Positions 34,830 to 43,425 of a stretch of DNA of 64,000 nucleotides are shown piece after piece. This DNA is from JANNBN01 sp963763885 (lineage in GTDB: Bacteria; Actinomycetota; Acidimicrobiia; Acidimicrobiales; JANYDT01). Numbering within the stretch: the stretch's first letter is position 1; each line of letters begins with the position of its first letter. A program made the translations under genes and the position numbers. The stretch covers positions 310,001-374,000 of the forward strand of contig CAVXQD010000003.1 in assembly GCA_963763885.1 (NCBI GenBank), in the 5' to 3' direction. The notes under the pieces were generated by a model. It did no database searches. It was not told the origin of the DNA and was given only the letters and a program-made list of their open reading frames with translations.

Positions 34830-34861
34830 AATCCGATAATTCCTGTCGGGAAATAGGGATT
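34830..34861. promoter_or_regulatory. Dyad upstream of the cysD-cysNC operon
   Basis: A 32-bp dyad has outer arms AATCC/GGATT and inner arms ATTCC/GGGAAT-like around TGTC. It lies 60-90 bp before cysD in an A/T-richer patch of the 34725-34920 intergenic region. Rrf2-family cysteine/sulfur regulators use dyads with similar ATTCC/GGAAT cores, so this is a candidate sulfur-regulon operator. Only the symmetry is seen directly. Confidence 0.35.
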
Positions 34862-34920
34862 AGGCTGCATCCCTATGGGACAAGCTGTACAAACCGTGAG
34901 TGGGCCGATCCGCAACCAGG

Positions 34921-35850
34921 GTGAAAATCAGGGCAGACCACAGGACGGGACTTACGCTCACCCACCTTCAGCGGCTGGAAGCCGAGAGCATGCACATCAT
35001 GCGTGAGGCAGTGTCGGAGAGCGACAACCCCGTGATGCTGTATTCCATCGGCAAAGACAGCGCGGTCATGTTGCATCTGGCCATGAAGGCGTTCTATCCG
35101 TCCAAGCCGCCGTTTCCGCTGCTCCACGTGGACACCACGTGGAAGTTCCAGGAGATGTACGAGTTCCGCGCCAAGCGCGTTGCAGAACTTGGTCTCGATC
35201 TCATCGTCCACACCAATCCGGAATGTGTGGCGCTGGGCATCAACCCGTTTGACCACGGCTCATCGGTGCACACCGACATGTGGAAGACCCAAGGGTTGAA
35301 GCAGGCGTTGGACCAGCACGGTTTTGATGCCGCGTTTGGTGGCGCACGGCGAGACGAAGAGAAGTCCCGCGCCAAAGAGCGTGTGTTCTCGCTTCGCTCA
35401 GCGCAGCACCAGTGGGACCCAAAAGCACAGCGGCCTGAGCTGTGGAACCTGTACAACGCACGTCACGCCAAAGGCGAGTCCGTTCGGGTGTTCCCTCTGT
35501 CCAACTGGACCGAGCTGGATATCTGGCAGTACATCCACCTGGAGCAAATTCCCATCGTGCCGTTGTACTTCTCGGCGCCACGTCCGGTGGTGGAGCGTGA
35601 CGGTTTGCTGATCATGGTGGACGACGACCGCATGCCGTTACGGCCAGGCGAAGTGCCAGACATACGCAGCGTGCGTTTTCGAACGCTTGGCTGTTATCCA
35701 CTCACCGGTGCCGTCGAAAGTACAGCGGACACGTTGTTGGACATCGTCCAAGAGATGCTGCTGACCACCACCTCAGAGCGCCAAGGCCGCGCAATCGATC
35801 ACGATTCTGCTGGCTCCATGGAGAAGAAGAAGCAAGAGGGGTACTTCTGA
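34921..35850 (+). CDS. cysD: Sulfate adenylyltransferase subunit 2
   Basis: About 309 residues. CysD uses ATP to adenylate sulfate to APS with help of the CysN GTPase. Seen: LTHLQRLEAESMHIMREAV, the PP-loop MLYSIGKDSAVMLHLA, AAFGGARRDEEKSRAKER, RVFPLSNWTELDIWQYI, FRTLGCYPLTGAVES and a C-terminal GSMEKKKQEGYF, all diagnostic. The start is uncertain: GTG 34900 or 34921 are in frame without good ribosome sites. ATG 34875 is in another frame, and its product (ending DGTYA) would join LTHLQ only after a small indel. The stop overlaps the next ATG by one base (TGATG). Confidence 0.95.
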   Translation: MKIRADHRTGLTLTHLQRLEAESMHIMREAVSESDNPVMLYSIGKDSAVMLHLAMKAFYPSKPPFPLLHVDTTWKFQEMYEFRAKRVAELGLDLIVHTNPECVALGINPFDHGSSVHTDMWKTQGLKQALDQHGFDAAFGGARRDEEKSRAKERVFSLRSAQHQWDPKAQRPELWNLYNARHAKGESVRVFPLSNWTELDIWQYIHLEQIPIVPLYFSAPRPVVERDGLLIMVDDDRMPLRPGEVPDIRSVRFRTLGCYPLTGAVESTADTLLDIVQEMLLTTTSERQGRAIDHDSAGSMEKKKQEGYF

Positions 35851-37748
35851 TGGCACACGCATCAGACCTCATCGCAACCGACATCGAGGCGTATCTCCTG
35901 TCGCATCAGCACAAGACGATGCTGCGGTTCATCACGTGCGGCAGTGTCGACGACGGCAAGAGCACGCTGATCGGCCGCTTGCTTTACGACTCGCATCTTG
36001 TCTTCGACGATCACCTTGCGGCGCTGGAAGCTGACTCTCGCAAGGTGGGTACCCAGGGAGGCGAGCTTGACTTCGCGTTGCTGCTCGACGGTCTCACTGC
36101 GGAACGCGAGCAGGGCATCACGATCGACGTCGCGTATCGATTCTTCTCAACCGAGAAGCGCAAGTTCATCGTTGCCGACACACCGGGACACGAGCAGTAC
36201 ACGCGCAACATGATCACCGGCGCTTCTACTGCAGACGTTGCAGTGATCCTGATTGACGCCCGCAAGGGCGTACTCACACAGACTCGGCGTCACAGTTACC
36301 TGGCGTCGCTTGTGGGCATCCGGCGCATTGTGCTGGCTGTCAACAAGATGGACTTGGTGGAGTTCTCTCAGTCGCGCTTCGACGAGATCGTGGCCGAGTA
36401 CCAGGAGTTCGCACAACAGATCGGCCTCACAGACATCACCGCTATCCCGCTGTCTGCCTTGCGTGGGGACAACGTCACTGCGCACAGCGAAGCGACCCCG
36501 TGGTACTCCGGGCCAACGCTCATGGGCTACCTGGAAGACGTCCCGTTGGATGACGTGGGGACGTCCGGTCCGTTCCGGTTCCCCATCCAGTGGGTCAACA
36601 GGCCCAACCTGGACTTCCGTGGGTTTGCCGGCACCATTGCGGGCGGCAACATTGCTGTTGGCGACCCGGTGCGGGTGATGCCCGGCGGTGTCACCAGCAA
36701 CGTGGCGCGTATTGTCACGCTTGACGGTGATCTCGACGCGGCGTTCGCTGGTCAAGCCGTCACGTTGACGCTGGCAGACGAGGTCGACGCCAGCCGTGGC
36801 GATGTGTTGTGTCGGGCCGATGCGCCGCCTGAAGTTGCCGACCAGTTTGAAGCGCACCTGGTGTGGATGAACGAGACGGGGTTGCTTGCCGGGCGTCCGT
36901 ATTTGCTGAAGTGCGGCACCAAGACGGTTGGTTTCACGGTCAGCCATCTGAAGTACAAGGTCAACGTCAACACGCTTGAGCACGTTGCGGCAGAGACACT
37001 GGAGATGAACGAGATCGGTGTCTGCAACATCAACCTCGACCGGCCAATTGCGTTTGATCCGTATACAGACAATCGCGAGACCGGCTCGTTCATCGTCATC
37101 GACCGCCTGACCAACTCCACCGTTGCAGCGGGCATGCTCCACTTTGCATTGCGACGCTCGCACAACATTCACTGGCAAGCAGTCGACGTGGATCGTGCTG
37201 CCCGCCGCACCCTCAACGGTCATGGTTCCGGCGTTGTGTGGTTCACCGGGTTGTCTGGCTCTGGCAAGTCCACCATTGCCACGATGACGGAGAAGCAGCT
37301 ACACAACCTCGGTGTACATACCTATCTCTTAGATGGAGACAACGTCCGCCACGGCCTGAACAAAGACCTTGGCTTCACCGACGCAGACCGTGTGGAAAAC
37401 ATCCGTCGCGTTGCCGAGGTTGCCCGGCTGATGGCCGATGCGGGGCTGGTGGTGCTGGTGTCTTTCATCTCACCGTTTGCACAGGAACGTGAGATGGCAC
37501 GGGCGCTGATGGGCCCCAACGAGTTCTGCGAAATCTATGTGGATACGCCGCTGGCACTGGCCGAGAGCCGAGACCCCAAGGGCCTGTACCGCAAGGCCCG
37601 AGCGGGCGAGCTGCCTCACTTCACGGGCATCGACTCGCCGTATGAGGCACCGGAAAACCCGGAGCTACGAGTGGAAACCGCCTCCACTTCGCCAGAGGAT
37701 GCTTCCACCGCAGTGATTCAACGCTTGCGCGAGATGGGCATCGTGTAG
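35850..37748 (+). CDS. cysNC: Bifunctional sulfate adenylyltransferase subunit 1 / APS kinase
   Basis: 632 residues. The N-terminal part (about 1-440) is the EF-Tu-like CysN GTPase: P-loop GSVDDGKSTLIG, switch REQGITIDVAY, DTPGHEQY (G3) and NKMDL (G4), then two beta-barrels. The C-terminal part is APS kinase: P-loop GLSGSGKST near 467-475, LLDGDNVRHGLN, VSFISPFAQEREMAR, and ending with the GIDSPYEAPENPELR signature. CysN drives APS formation with CysD; CysC phosphorylates APS to PAPS. Fusion of the two is common in actinobacteria. Both enzymes feed assimilatory sulfate reduction or sulfotransferases. Confidence 0.95.
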   Translation: MAHASDLIATDIEAYLLSHQHKTMLRFITCGSVDDGKSTLIGRLLYDSHLVFDDHLAALEADSRKVGTQGGELDFALLLDGLTAEREQGITIDVAYRFFSTEKRKFIVADTPGHEQYTRNMITGASTADVAVILIDARKGVLTQTRRHSYLASLVGIRRIVLAVNKMDLVEFSQSRFDEIVAEYQEFAQQIGLTDITAIPLSALRGDNVTAHSEATPWYSGPTLMGYLEDVPLDDVGTSGPFRFPIQWVNRPNLDFRGFAGTIAGGNIAVGDPVRVMPGGVTSNVARIVTLDGDLDAAFAGQAVTLTLADEVDASRGDVLCRADAPPEVADQFEAHLVWMNETGLLAGRPYLLKCGTKTVGFTVSHLKYKVNVNTLEHVAAETLEMNEIGVCNINLDRPIAFDPYTDNRETGSFIVIDRLTNSTVAAGMLHFALRRSHNIHWQAVDVDRAARRTLNGHGSGVVWFTGLSGSGKSTIATMTEKQLHNLGVHTYLLDGDNVRHGLNKDLGFTDADRVENIRRVAEVARLMADAGLVVLVSFISPFAQEREMARALMGPNEFCEIYVDTPLALAESRDPKGLYRKARAGELPHFTGIDSPYEAPENPELRVETASTSPEDASTAVIQRLREMGIV

Positions 37749-37805
37749 CGCGCTCCGTCGCGTCTGCACGTGCCCATCTGCGTGATGCATGTACCCCGAG
37801 TTGCG

Positions 37806-38063
37806 TTATCGGCTGACGAGCTTGTGGCCAAACTTCTTGTAGGCGAGAAGCGCAATGATGGCGCCGATCACGGAGCCGATGATCCCGGCCGGACCGTCGA
37901 AGTTGCCGACCAGCCCTCCAAGCAAGCCACCAATCCCTGATCCCACCGCGCCCAGCAGGAGTGTTTGCGGCGTGGACATCGCATCCTTGCCTGGGACCAG
38001 CGCCCTGGCAGCAAAGCCGGCCAGAAGTGCGACAACGATGAATCCGATGATGCTGACGATCAT
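37806..38063 (-). CDS. GlsB/YeaQ/YmgE-family stress membrane protein
   Basis: 85 residues. Three hydrophobic segments (about 2-20, 33-52, 58-75) with Gly-rich faces and the conserved LVPGKD turn between the first two are diagnostic of the transglycosylase-associated (GlsB/YeaQ/YmgE) family. These small inner-membrane proteins are induced by envelope, acid or stationary-phase stress; biochemical function is unknown. GSGIGGLLGGLVGNF and the final AYKKFG are typical. It converges on cysNC. A 423-bp gene-free, repeat-rich stretch lies upstream of its start. Confidence 0.85.
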   Translation of the reverse strand: MIVSIIGFIVVALLAGFAARALVPGKDAMSTPQTLLLGAVGSGIGGLLGGLVGNFDGPAGIIGSVIGAIIALLAYKKFGHKLVSR

Positions 38064-38159
38064 GAAAGTGTTTCCTTTGTCCGCTTACGGAGCGCAGCGG
38101 ATATCCGCAGGGTAGCGCTCTGCTGCATTGCGCGTCGACCAAAGTTGGGACCGTGGTCC

Positions 38160-38423
38160 AGCGGAGTGGGTTGGCGGGTCCTGCCTCCGCCGTGGTTCCT
38201 TCCCACCGTGCTCGCTTCGCTGCGCGGCGGCGGGCCCCTCCCGTCGGGTCACCCGCCAACCCACTCCGCTGCGTTTGTCCTTCGGGTCACCGACACCTAA
38301 TCCCCGCAACCAACGTTGGTCCCCCAGCAACCAACGTCGCGATCTGAGGCCAAAAACCGGCGGCGAATTGCCAACGTTGGTTGCCCGTAGCCCAAGGTTG
38401 GAGCGGAGGAGGCAGGACCCGCC
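38160..38423. repeat. Nested inverted repeats in a 423-bp gene-free region
   Basis: The region 38064-38486 has no plausible gene. It contains three perfect inverted pairs: AGCGGAGTGGGTTGGCGGGT (38160-38179 with 38251-38270), GGCGGGTCCTGCCTCC (38173-38188 with 38408-38423) and GCAACCAACGTTGG (38306-38319 with 38371-38384). The first two share a left arm and are thus mutually exclusive. A further direct copy of GCAACCAACGT begins at 38327, and GGACCGTGGTCC is a small palindrome near 38150. I see no clear terminal repeats or target duplication. Confidence 0.75.
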
Positions 38424-38486
38424 TCCCACGCAGCGGAAACAGCGCAGCGGGAGGTTTCGGTGACCCCGGTTTGAGAGACTCGGGAT

Positions 38487-39398
38487 ATGACTGATGAACT
38501 CGGTGCTAGCGAAGACACGTCCACGGCGAGAGGAGCGGTCGACACGCCGGAACCTTCTGAGGTTGCCGTTGTTGGGGGCGGCACCATGGGGCTTGGGATT
38601 GCGTATGTGTTTGCGCTGGCGGGCTGGAACGCCGTGGTTGTGGAACCATCCGACGAGCAGGCACATCGGATGCGACATGAGCACGAAGCGGCGGCAGCGG
38701 GATCCGTGGCGAGGGGCAAGCTTGACGCGGATGGGGCAGCCCGGTTACTTGAACGGCTGACCCACGTTGAGTCGGTGCAAGAGCTGCCGATGGGGTTTGG
38801 ATTGGTTATTGAATCGGTTCCGGAGCGATTGGAACTCAAGCAATCAGTGCTGCAGGCAATTGAGTCGCGTAACCCGGAGTTCATCGGTACCAATACGTCA
38901 TCCATTTCGATCGGGCTGCTGGCGGAGTCACTGGGGCAACCGGGCCGGCTCATCGGTACGCACTTCTTCAACCCGGTATGGTCGCTTCCTTTGGTTGAAC
39001 TGGTGGTCAGCGCTCACACGCTTCCGACGACGGTCAGCGCCGTCCAGGCCATCATGCAGGGAATCGGCAAGCAGACCATCGTCGCCAACGACGTTCCTGG
39101 TTTCGCAACCAGTCGCCTGGATCTGGCTGCAGCCCTCGAAGCGATGCGGATGCTCGAAGACGGCGTCGCGTCGGCAGAGGACATCGACCGTGCGGCGGTG
39201 CTGGCGTATCGCCATCCGGTTGGGCCGTTGCGGTTGAGCGACATCGTCGGACTTGACGTGCGGTTGGACATCGCCCGCCAGCTGGAACCCGTGTACGGCG
39301 AACGTTTCCGGGCGCCGCAGATTCTCATCGACCTCGTTGCGCAGGGCCGCCTTGGCCGCAAGTCTGGCCACGGGTTTCACGAATGGCCCGCTGACTGA
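38487..39398 (+). CDS. 3-hydroxyacyl-CoA dehydrogenase family protein
   Basis: 303 residues. After a Ser/Thr/Glu-rich N-terminal tail of about 22 residues comes an NAD-binding Rossmann domain (VAVVGGGTMGLGIAYVFALAG). Then NTSSISIGLLAESL and GTHFFNPVWSLPLVELV follow, where the His is the catalytic residue of the HAD family and the Asn-Pro pair is conserved. The C-terminal domain has VPGFATSRLDLAAALEAMRM and GPLRLSDIVGLDV, ending GRKSGHGFHEW. It oxidises 3-hydroxyacyl-CoA (for example 3-hydroxybutyryl-CoA) with NAD+ in beta-oxidation or butanoate metabolism. It is followed by three tandem repeats and an acyl-CoA synthetase gene. Confidence 0.9.
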   Translation: MTDELGASEDTSTARGAVDTPEPSEVAVVGGGTMGLGIAYVFALAGWNAVVVEPSDEQAHRMRHEHEAAAAGSVARGKLDADGAARLLERLTHVESVQELPMGFGLVIESVPERLELKQSVLQAIESRNPEFIGTNTSSISIGLLAESLGQPGRLIGTHFFNPVWSLPLVELVVSAHTLPTTVSAVQAIMQGIGKQTIVANDVPGFATSRLDLAAALEAMRMLEDGVASAEDIDRAAVLAYRHPVGPLRLSDIVGLDVRLDIARQLEPVYGERFRAPQILIDLVAQGRLGRKSGHGFHEWPAD

Positions 39399-39434
39399 GC
39401 GATGGCATGCCGGGGTGCTGCTGAGCCTATTGGC

Positions 39435-39482
39435 GCGATGTTTCAACGGCGCGATGTTTCAACGACGCGATGTTTCAACACA
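39435..39482. repeat. Three 16-bp tandem repeats upstream of acyl-CoA synthetase
   Basis: Units GCGATGTTTCAACGGC, GCGATGTTTCAACGAC and GCGATGTTTCAACACA start at 39435, 39451 and 39467. They end 41 bp before the ATG of the acyl-CoA synthetase gene. The spacing of 16 bp and the position in the promoter region suggest an array of regulator sites; a TTTCAAC core also appears near 54210. Confidence 0.7.
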
Positions 39483-39523
39483 AGTGTTGACGATCGGTGC
39501 GATGACTTCGTAAGGTCTTCGCC

Positions 39524-41128
39524 ATGACCCAGGCAGCACGCGCGGTGGACCAACAACCAACGGGATGGGTCCTCGCCGACCCGGTTCGTGGGCATGGCGC
39601 CACCCGACCAGACGCAGCCGCGTTGACATTCGGGGACAACACGCTGACGTACGCGCAACTGGACCAGCGGGCGTCAAGAGTGGCTAACGCACTACTGGCC
39701 ATGGGCGTGGGGCCAGGTGACCGCGTCGCCCTACTCAGCAAGAACCGTCCCGAGTTCTTCGAAGTGATGTTCGGCTGTTCAAAAATCGGCGCAGTGATGG
39801 CCGGGCTGAACTGGCGGTTGGCTGCTGCCGAGATCACCGCCATCGTGCACGACGCCCAGCCGTCGGTGATCCTCGTGGCCGACGAACAGCGTCTGTTGCT
39901 GACAGACGAGGCATGTGCTGTGCCAAGCCTGCAGGCGGTCATGAGCCTCGACGCCGACTACGAGCCGCGGTTGGCTTCCGCTTCGGCCGTCGATCCGTAT
40001 GTGCACGTAGAAGACGACGCCGTGGTTCTGCTGCTGTACACCTCTGGCACCACTGGGCTACCCAAAGGGGTGGAACTGACCAACCGCGGCATGTCGTTCA
40101 GTAGAGAACTGGCTCACAACGTATGGGGATTTCGGCCAGACAGTGTCAACCTCGTTGGTATGCCGATGTTCCACATCGGCGGGTGCGGTTATGGCATGTC
40201 CGCGTTCGTGTCGGGTGGGCACACGGTCCTGTTGAGAGACCTGGACGCTCATACCATCATCGACGCGATTCAGCAGCATCGAGTTACCAACGCGTTCTTC
40301 GTCCCGGCGGTCATCCAGTCCATCCTGCAGTCGCCTGGAATAGCCGACGCAGACCTTTCCAGCCTGGAGTTGCTTTGCTACGGGGCATCGCCCATTGGCG
40401 ACGCAGTGTTGCGGGAAGCCATCAAGGTGTTGGGCTGCGGTTTTACGCAGGCTTACGGAATGACCGAGACGTCGGGAACCATTGTCTCGCTGCCCGCGTC
40501 GGATCACGATCCTGACTCCAGCCGTGCGCACTTGTTGCGGGCATGTGGCAAGGCGGTGCCTTGGGTGGAGATCGGTATCTTTGACCCCGCTCATGCGGCA
40601 CAGGTGCCGGTGGGGGAAGTCGGCGAGGTGTGGGTTCGGTCGGCCATGAACATGAAGGGCTACCGGGCCAAACCTGAAGAAACCGCCACCACCTTGACCG
40701 CGGATGGCTGGGTGCGTACTGGTGACGCCGCGTACATGGACTCCGAGGGGTACATCTTTCTGTTCGACCGCTACAAGGACATGATCGTGTCCGGCGCGGA
40801 GAACATCTATCCGGCCGAAGTGGAAAACGTGATGTACGGGCACCCTGCTGTGGCGGAGGTCGCTGTGATCGGTGTGCCGCACGAGCGGTGGGGCGAGACG
40901 CCCAAGGCCATGGTGGTCCTTAAAGCCGATGCAAAGGCGGAGCATCTGGCGGGTGGTTCTCCCACGGCCGATGAACTACTGGAGTTCACCCGCAAAAGCC
41001 TTGCCCGTTACAAGTGCCCCACCTCCATCGAGTTTGTTGACGAACTTCCGCGCAATGCGTCGGGAAAGATTCTGAAGAAGGAACTGCGCGCGCCGTACTG
41101 GGTTGGCAAGGACCGCAGGATCTCGTGA
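39524..41128 (+). CDS. Fatty-acid/aryl-CoA ligase (AMP-forming acyl-CoA synthetase)
   Basis: 534 residues, ANL superfamily. A3 core LLYTSGTTGLPKGV, MPMFHIGGCGYG, A5 AYGMTETSG, A7 GWVRTGDAAYMD, hinge RYKDMIVSGAENIYPAEVE (middle) and A10 PRNASGKILKKEL with the catalytic Lys are all present. It activates a carboxylic acid to acyl-AMP and then acyl-CoA at the start of a catabolic route. The length and motif spelling are closest to medium/long-chain FadD-type or aryl-CoA ligases of actinobacteria. The GTG of the next gene overlaps its stop (GTGA), so they form an operon. Tandem repeats just upstream may be regulatory. Confidence 0.92.
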   Translation: MTQAARAVDQQPTGWVLADPVRGHGATRPDAAALTFGDNTLTYAQLDQRASRVANALLAMGVGPGDRVALLSKNRPEFFEVMFGCSKIGAVMAGLNWRLAAAEITAIVHDAQPSVILVADEQRLLLTDEACAVPSLQAVMSLDADYEPRLASASAVDPYVHVEDDAVVLLLYTSGTTGLPKGVELTNRGMSFSRELAHNVWGFRPDSVNLVGMPMFHIGGCGYGMSAFVSGGHTVLLRDLDAHTIIDAIQQHRVTNAFFVPAVIQSILQSPGIADADLSSLELLCYGASPIGDAVLREAIKVLGCGFTQAYGMTETSGTIVSLPASDHDPDSSRAHLLRACGKAVPWVEIGIFDPAHAAQVPVGEVGEVWVRSAMNMKGYRAKPEETATTLTADGWVRTGDAAYMDSEGYIFLFDRYKDMIVSGAENIYPAEVENVMYGHPAVAEVAVIGVPHERWGETPKAMVVLKADAKAEHLAGGSPTADELLEFTRKSLARYKCPTSIEFVDELPRNASGKILKKELRAPYWVGKDRRIS

Positions 41129-41961
41129 CATCCTATGCGCAGTTGGCACCGCCGCATCCGTTCGTTTCTGTGATGCGGCGCTACGTCATCGACTACTTGG
41201 TTTGTCAGAACACATCGGTATGCGCGCAGATCATGGAGCCGGACTACGTGCTTCGGATGGCCGATGCCGTGCTTGGGCCACGAGACGACGTCTACGTTCC
41301 GGCAGTAGCAGCTCAGTTGAAGCAGTTCCCGGGCATGGGGATGACAGTGCACGATCTGTGGCTGAGTGAGGGTGAGGCCTCGGATCGCAGCGCGGATCGG
41401 CTGGCGATGCTGTTCTCGCAACACGGCGCTTCGGTCGCGCACGGGGGAGTGGTTGCGGGCTGGGTGGGGATTGGCATCTATCGGTGGAACGGGTCTCGTC
41501 TCACGTCCAACACCGCGTTGGAGGATTATGAAGGGCGACGCGAGCAGCTGGCGGGGACAGCCGGTCCGGCCGTGCTGCCTTCCCCTGCGTTTGCCCCGTG
41601 GGATGAACAGCCCGAAGGCGCTTCGGCATCTGCAGAGACCACGGTGACGGATTGGCTCGGTTCGCCCAATTGGATGGATCAGCCGGGAGTGGTTTGTGAT
41701 TCCGGTGCTGGTGCCGCGCTCCAGTTCGCAGTGGATCAGACCACCGTCACGGAGTGCGTATCGTCAGGGAGCAAGGTGGCGTTCGCTGCGACAGTCGACG
41801 GTGTGTACCTGGCTGGGTTGGACGTGCCGGAGAATTGTGTTGGGATGCCCGCGGTTCTCCACGTGATGGGCATGGTGAGCGTTGACGCGCACGGCCGTTG
41901 TGCCGGTCGGATAGTGACCGGGCGGGGCCCCATGCGGCGGGCTCTCCTGCCACCTCGGTAG
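41125..41961 (+). CDS. SnoaL/NTF2-like protein
   Basis: 278 residues from GTG 41125, overlapping the acyl-CoA synthetase stop. The first half reads as an NTF2/SnoaL-like cone: YVIDYLVCQNTSVCAQIMEP, DYVLRMAD, FPGMGMTVHDL, HGASVAHGG and GIGIYRWNGSRLTSN. The C-terminal half (about 150-278) is a second, more divergent alpha+beta part with SPNWMDQPG and VVCDSGAGAALQF that may be another NTF2-like copy. SnoaL-type proteins can be cyclases, isomerases or non-catalytic. Its tight link to an acyl-CoA ligase suggests it acts on the same substrate. No signal peptide is seen. Confidence 0.72.
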   Translation: MTSYAQLAPPHPFVSVMRRYVIDYLVCQNTSVCAQIMEPDYVLRMADAVLGPRDDVYVPAVAAQLKQFPGMGMTVHDLWLSEGEASDRSADRLAMLFSQHGASVAHGGVVAGWVGIGIYRWNGSRLTSNTALEDYEGRREQLAGTAGPAVLPSPAFAPWDEQPEGASASAETTVTDWLGSPNWMDQPGVVCDSGAGAALQFAVDQTTVTECVSSGSKVAFAATVDGVYLAGLDVPENCVGMPAVLHVMGMVSVDAHGRCAGRIVTGRGPMRRALLPPR

Positions 41962-41984
41962 GCGCGTTAGGAACGTTAGGCGCT

Positions 41985-43220
41985 TCAGGCCATCGCCGCA
42001 GCAAACTCGGTAATACGTGTACAGATGTCTTCAAGCAGGTCTGTTGAGGTTGCGAAGTTGAGGCGGGCGAAGTGACTGAGGTCCTGTCCGAAGTTTGGTC
42101 CGTCGTTGCACGCCAGCCCGGCGTGGGTGCGTAACAAGTCAGACACGCATGATTCTTCGGTTGCGGCAAGGGCCGAGCGAACCCCCGGGAGGGCCGTGAA
42201 GTCCAGCCATTGCAGATAGGTGGCCTCGTTGACGGTGCCAGTGACGCCTATGTCGGAATGAAGCAGCTTGGCTGTCACCATGTTGCGGTTGGTCGTCAGC
42301 TGCCCAAGGCACGCGTCGAGCCATTCCTGGCCGTGTTGCCATGCGACGGTCGTCGCAAGCATCCCTGGGACCGAAGGCGTTCCCAGGAGGTCGCCCTTGA
42401 CGTTTTCTCTAAACCGGGTAAGCAGAGCGTCGCTACCGAAGTGCATCAACGCGCATCGGAGTCCCGCGACGTTGAACGACTTGCTTGCTGAGGTGATGGT
42501 GACCGTGCGCCCGGCGGTTTCGGTGCCCAGCGTTGCGAACGACCGGAAGACGAGAGGATGGAACACGAGGTCGGCGTGTATCTCATCGGACACAACAACA
42601 ATGTCGTGCGCGGCGGCGAGGTCTGCGAATACCTGTAGTTCGTCCGGGTTCCAAACTCTGCCCACAGGGTTGTGCGGGTGGCAGAGCAACATCACCTTGG
42701 GCTTGGCTGCCGCTACTTGAGCGCGGAGCGCGTCAGGGTCGAACCGGTATCGGCCATCGGTGATGGTGAGCCGATGCTCCACAACCTGTCGCCCCTGTTC
42801 GGTGATGGCTCCGAAGAACGGCGGGTAGATCGGGGTGAGGAGCAGCACACCATCGCCTGATTCAGAAAAGGCGGCAACGCACGCATGCATGGCCTGCACC
42901 AATTCCGATACCAGCACGCAGCGGCGCGGTAGAGCGGACAGGCCGAAGCGGCTCCACCATGTGCAGAACGCGTCGATCATCTGCTCGCGTATGGACGCGA
43001 GGCCGTATCCATAGAAGCCGTCCTTCACCCAGCGCTGCATTGCCTGCTGAATAGGTGGTGCCACGGCGAAGTCCATGTCGGCTACCCACGCACCAATGAC
43101 GTCGGGCCCGTACTTGCTCCATTTGGTGGACACCGTGGAACGCAGGTGATCCGCGGAAGCTGAGAAGAGCTCTCCGGGCGCTGCGAGCACCTCGGATGCT
43201 CGGGGGTTATCCGTGCCCAT
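41985..43220 (-). CDS. PLP-dependent C-S lyase / aminotransferase, MalY/PatB type
   Basis: 411 residues, fold-type I PLP enzyme. N-terminal KWSKYGPDVIGAWVADMDFA is the MalY/PatB signature (shown to its core WVADMDF), then YGYGLASIREQM, LLCHPHNPVGRVW, VVVSDEIHADLV, and the Schiff-base Lys in SASKSFNVAGLRCA. MalY/PatB enzymes cleave cystathionine or other Cys S-conjugates, or serve as aminotransferases. The C-terminal half ends FARLNFATSTDLLEDI with the substrate-carboxylate Arg. It is a stand-alone gene, convergent with the SnoaL-like gene. Confidence 0.87.
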   Translation of the reverse strand: MGTDNPRASEVLAAPGELFSASADHLRSTVSTKWSKYGPDVIGAWVADMDFAVAPPIQQAMQRWVKDGFYGYGLASIREQMIDAFCTWWSRFGLSALPRRCVLVSELVQAMHACVAAFSESGDGVLLLTPIYPPFFGAITEQGRQVVEHRLTITDGRYRFDPDALRAQVAAAKPKVMLLCHPHNPVGRVWNPDELQVFADLAAAHDIVVVSDEIHADLVFHPLVFRSFATLGTETAGRTVTITSASKSFNVAGLRCALMHFGSDALLTRFRENVKGDLLGTPSVPGMLATTVAWQHGQEWLDACLGQLTTNRNMVTAKLLHSDIGVTGTVNEATYLQWLDFTALPGVRSALAATEESCVSDLLRTHAGLACNDGPNFGQDLSHFARLNFATSTDLLEDICTRITEFAAAMA

Positions 43221-43296
43221 TCGCCGACCCTACCGGGATCGGTCCGCAAGCGGAAGTCCGATGCCAATTATCCGCCTTGACACCGATCATGCACGC

Positions 43297-43346
43297 GGGG
43301 TTGGGGAGGACCGGGGTTGGGGAGGACCGGGAGTTCCGGAGGGCCG
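43297..43346 (+). repeat. G-rich short tandem repeats upstream of Rox-like gene
   Basis: GGGGTTGGGGAGGACC occurs twice in direct tandem (43297-43312, 43313-43328), followed by decayed G-rich units to about 43370. Runs of four G make quadruplex formation possible. The block lies in the promoter/leader region of the FAD monooxygenase gene. Confidence 0.7.
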
Positions 43347-43425
43347 GGGTTCCGGAGGAAGCCTGGCGTCAGCGCACAGGAATGGTGCAAAGTTTCTCGG
43401 TAGGTACCGGAGACGAGGAGTAAGT

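Noticed and set aside
34875..34920. ATG 34875 as the cysD start
   Set aside because: Its frame leaves cysD unless a small indel is assumed; the evidence is weaker than for the other frameshifts, so it is only mentioned.
38064..38486. Insertion sequence or CRISPR array
   Set aside because: No transposase, no target duplication, and repeats are inverted and unequally spaced, unlike CRISPR.
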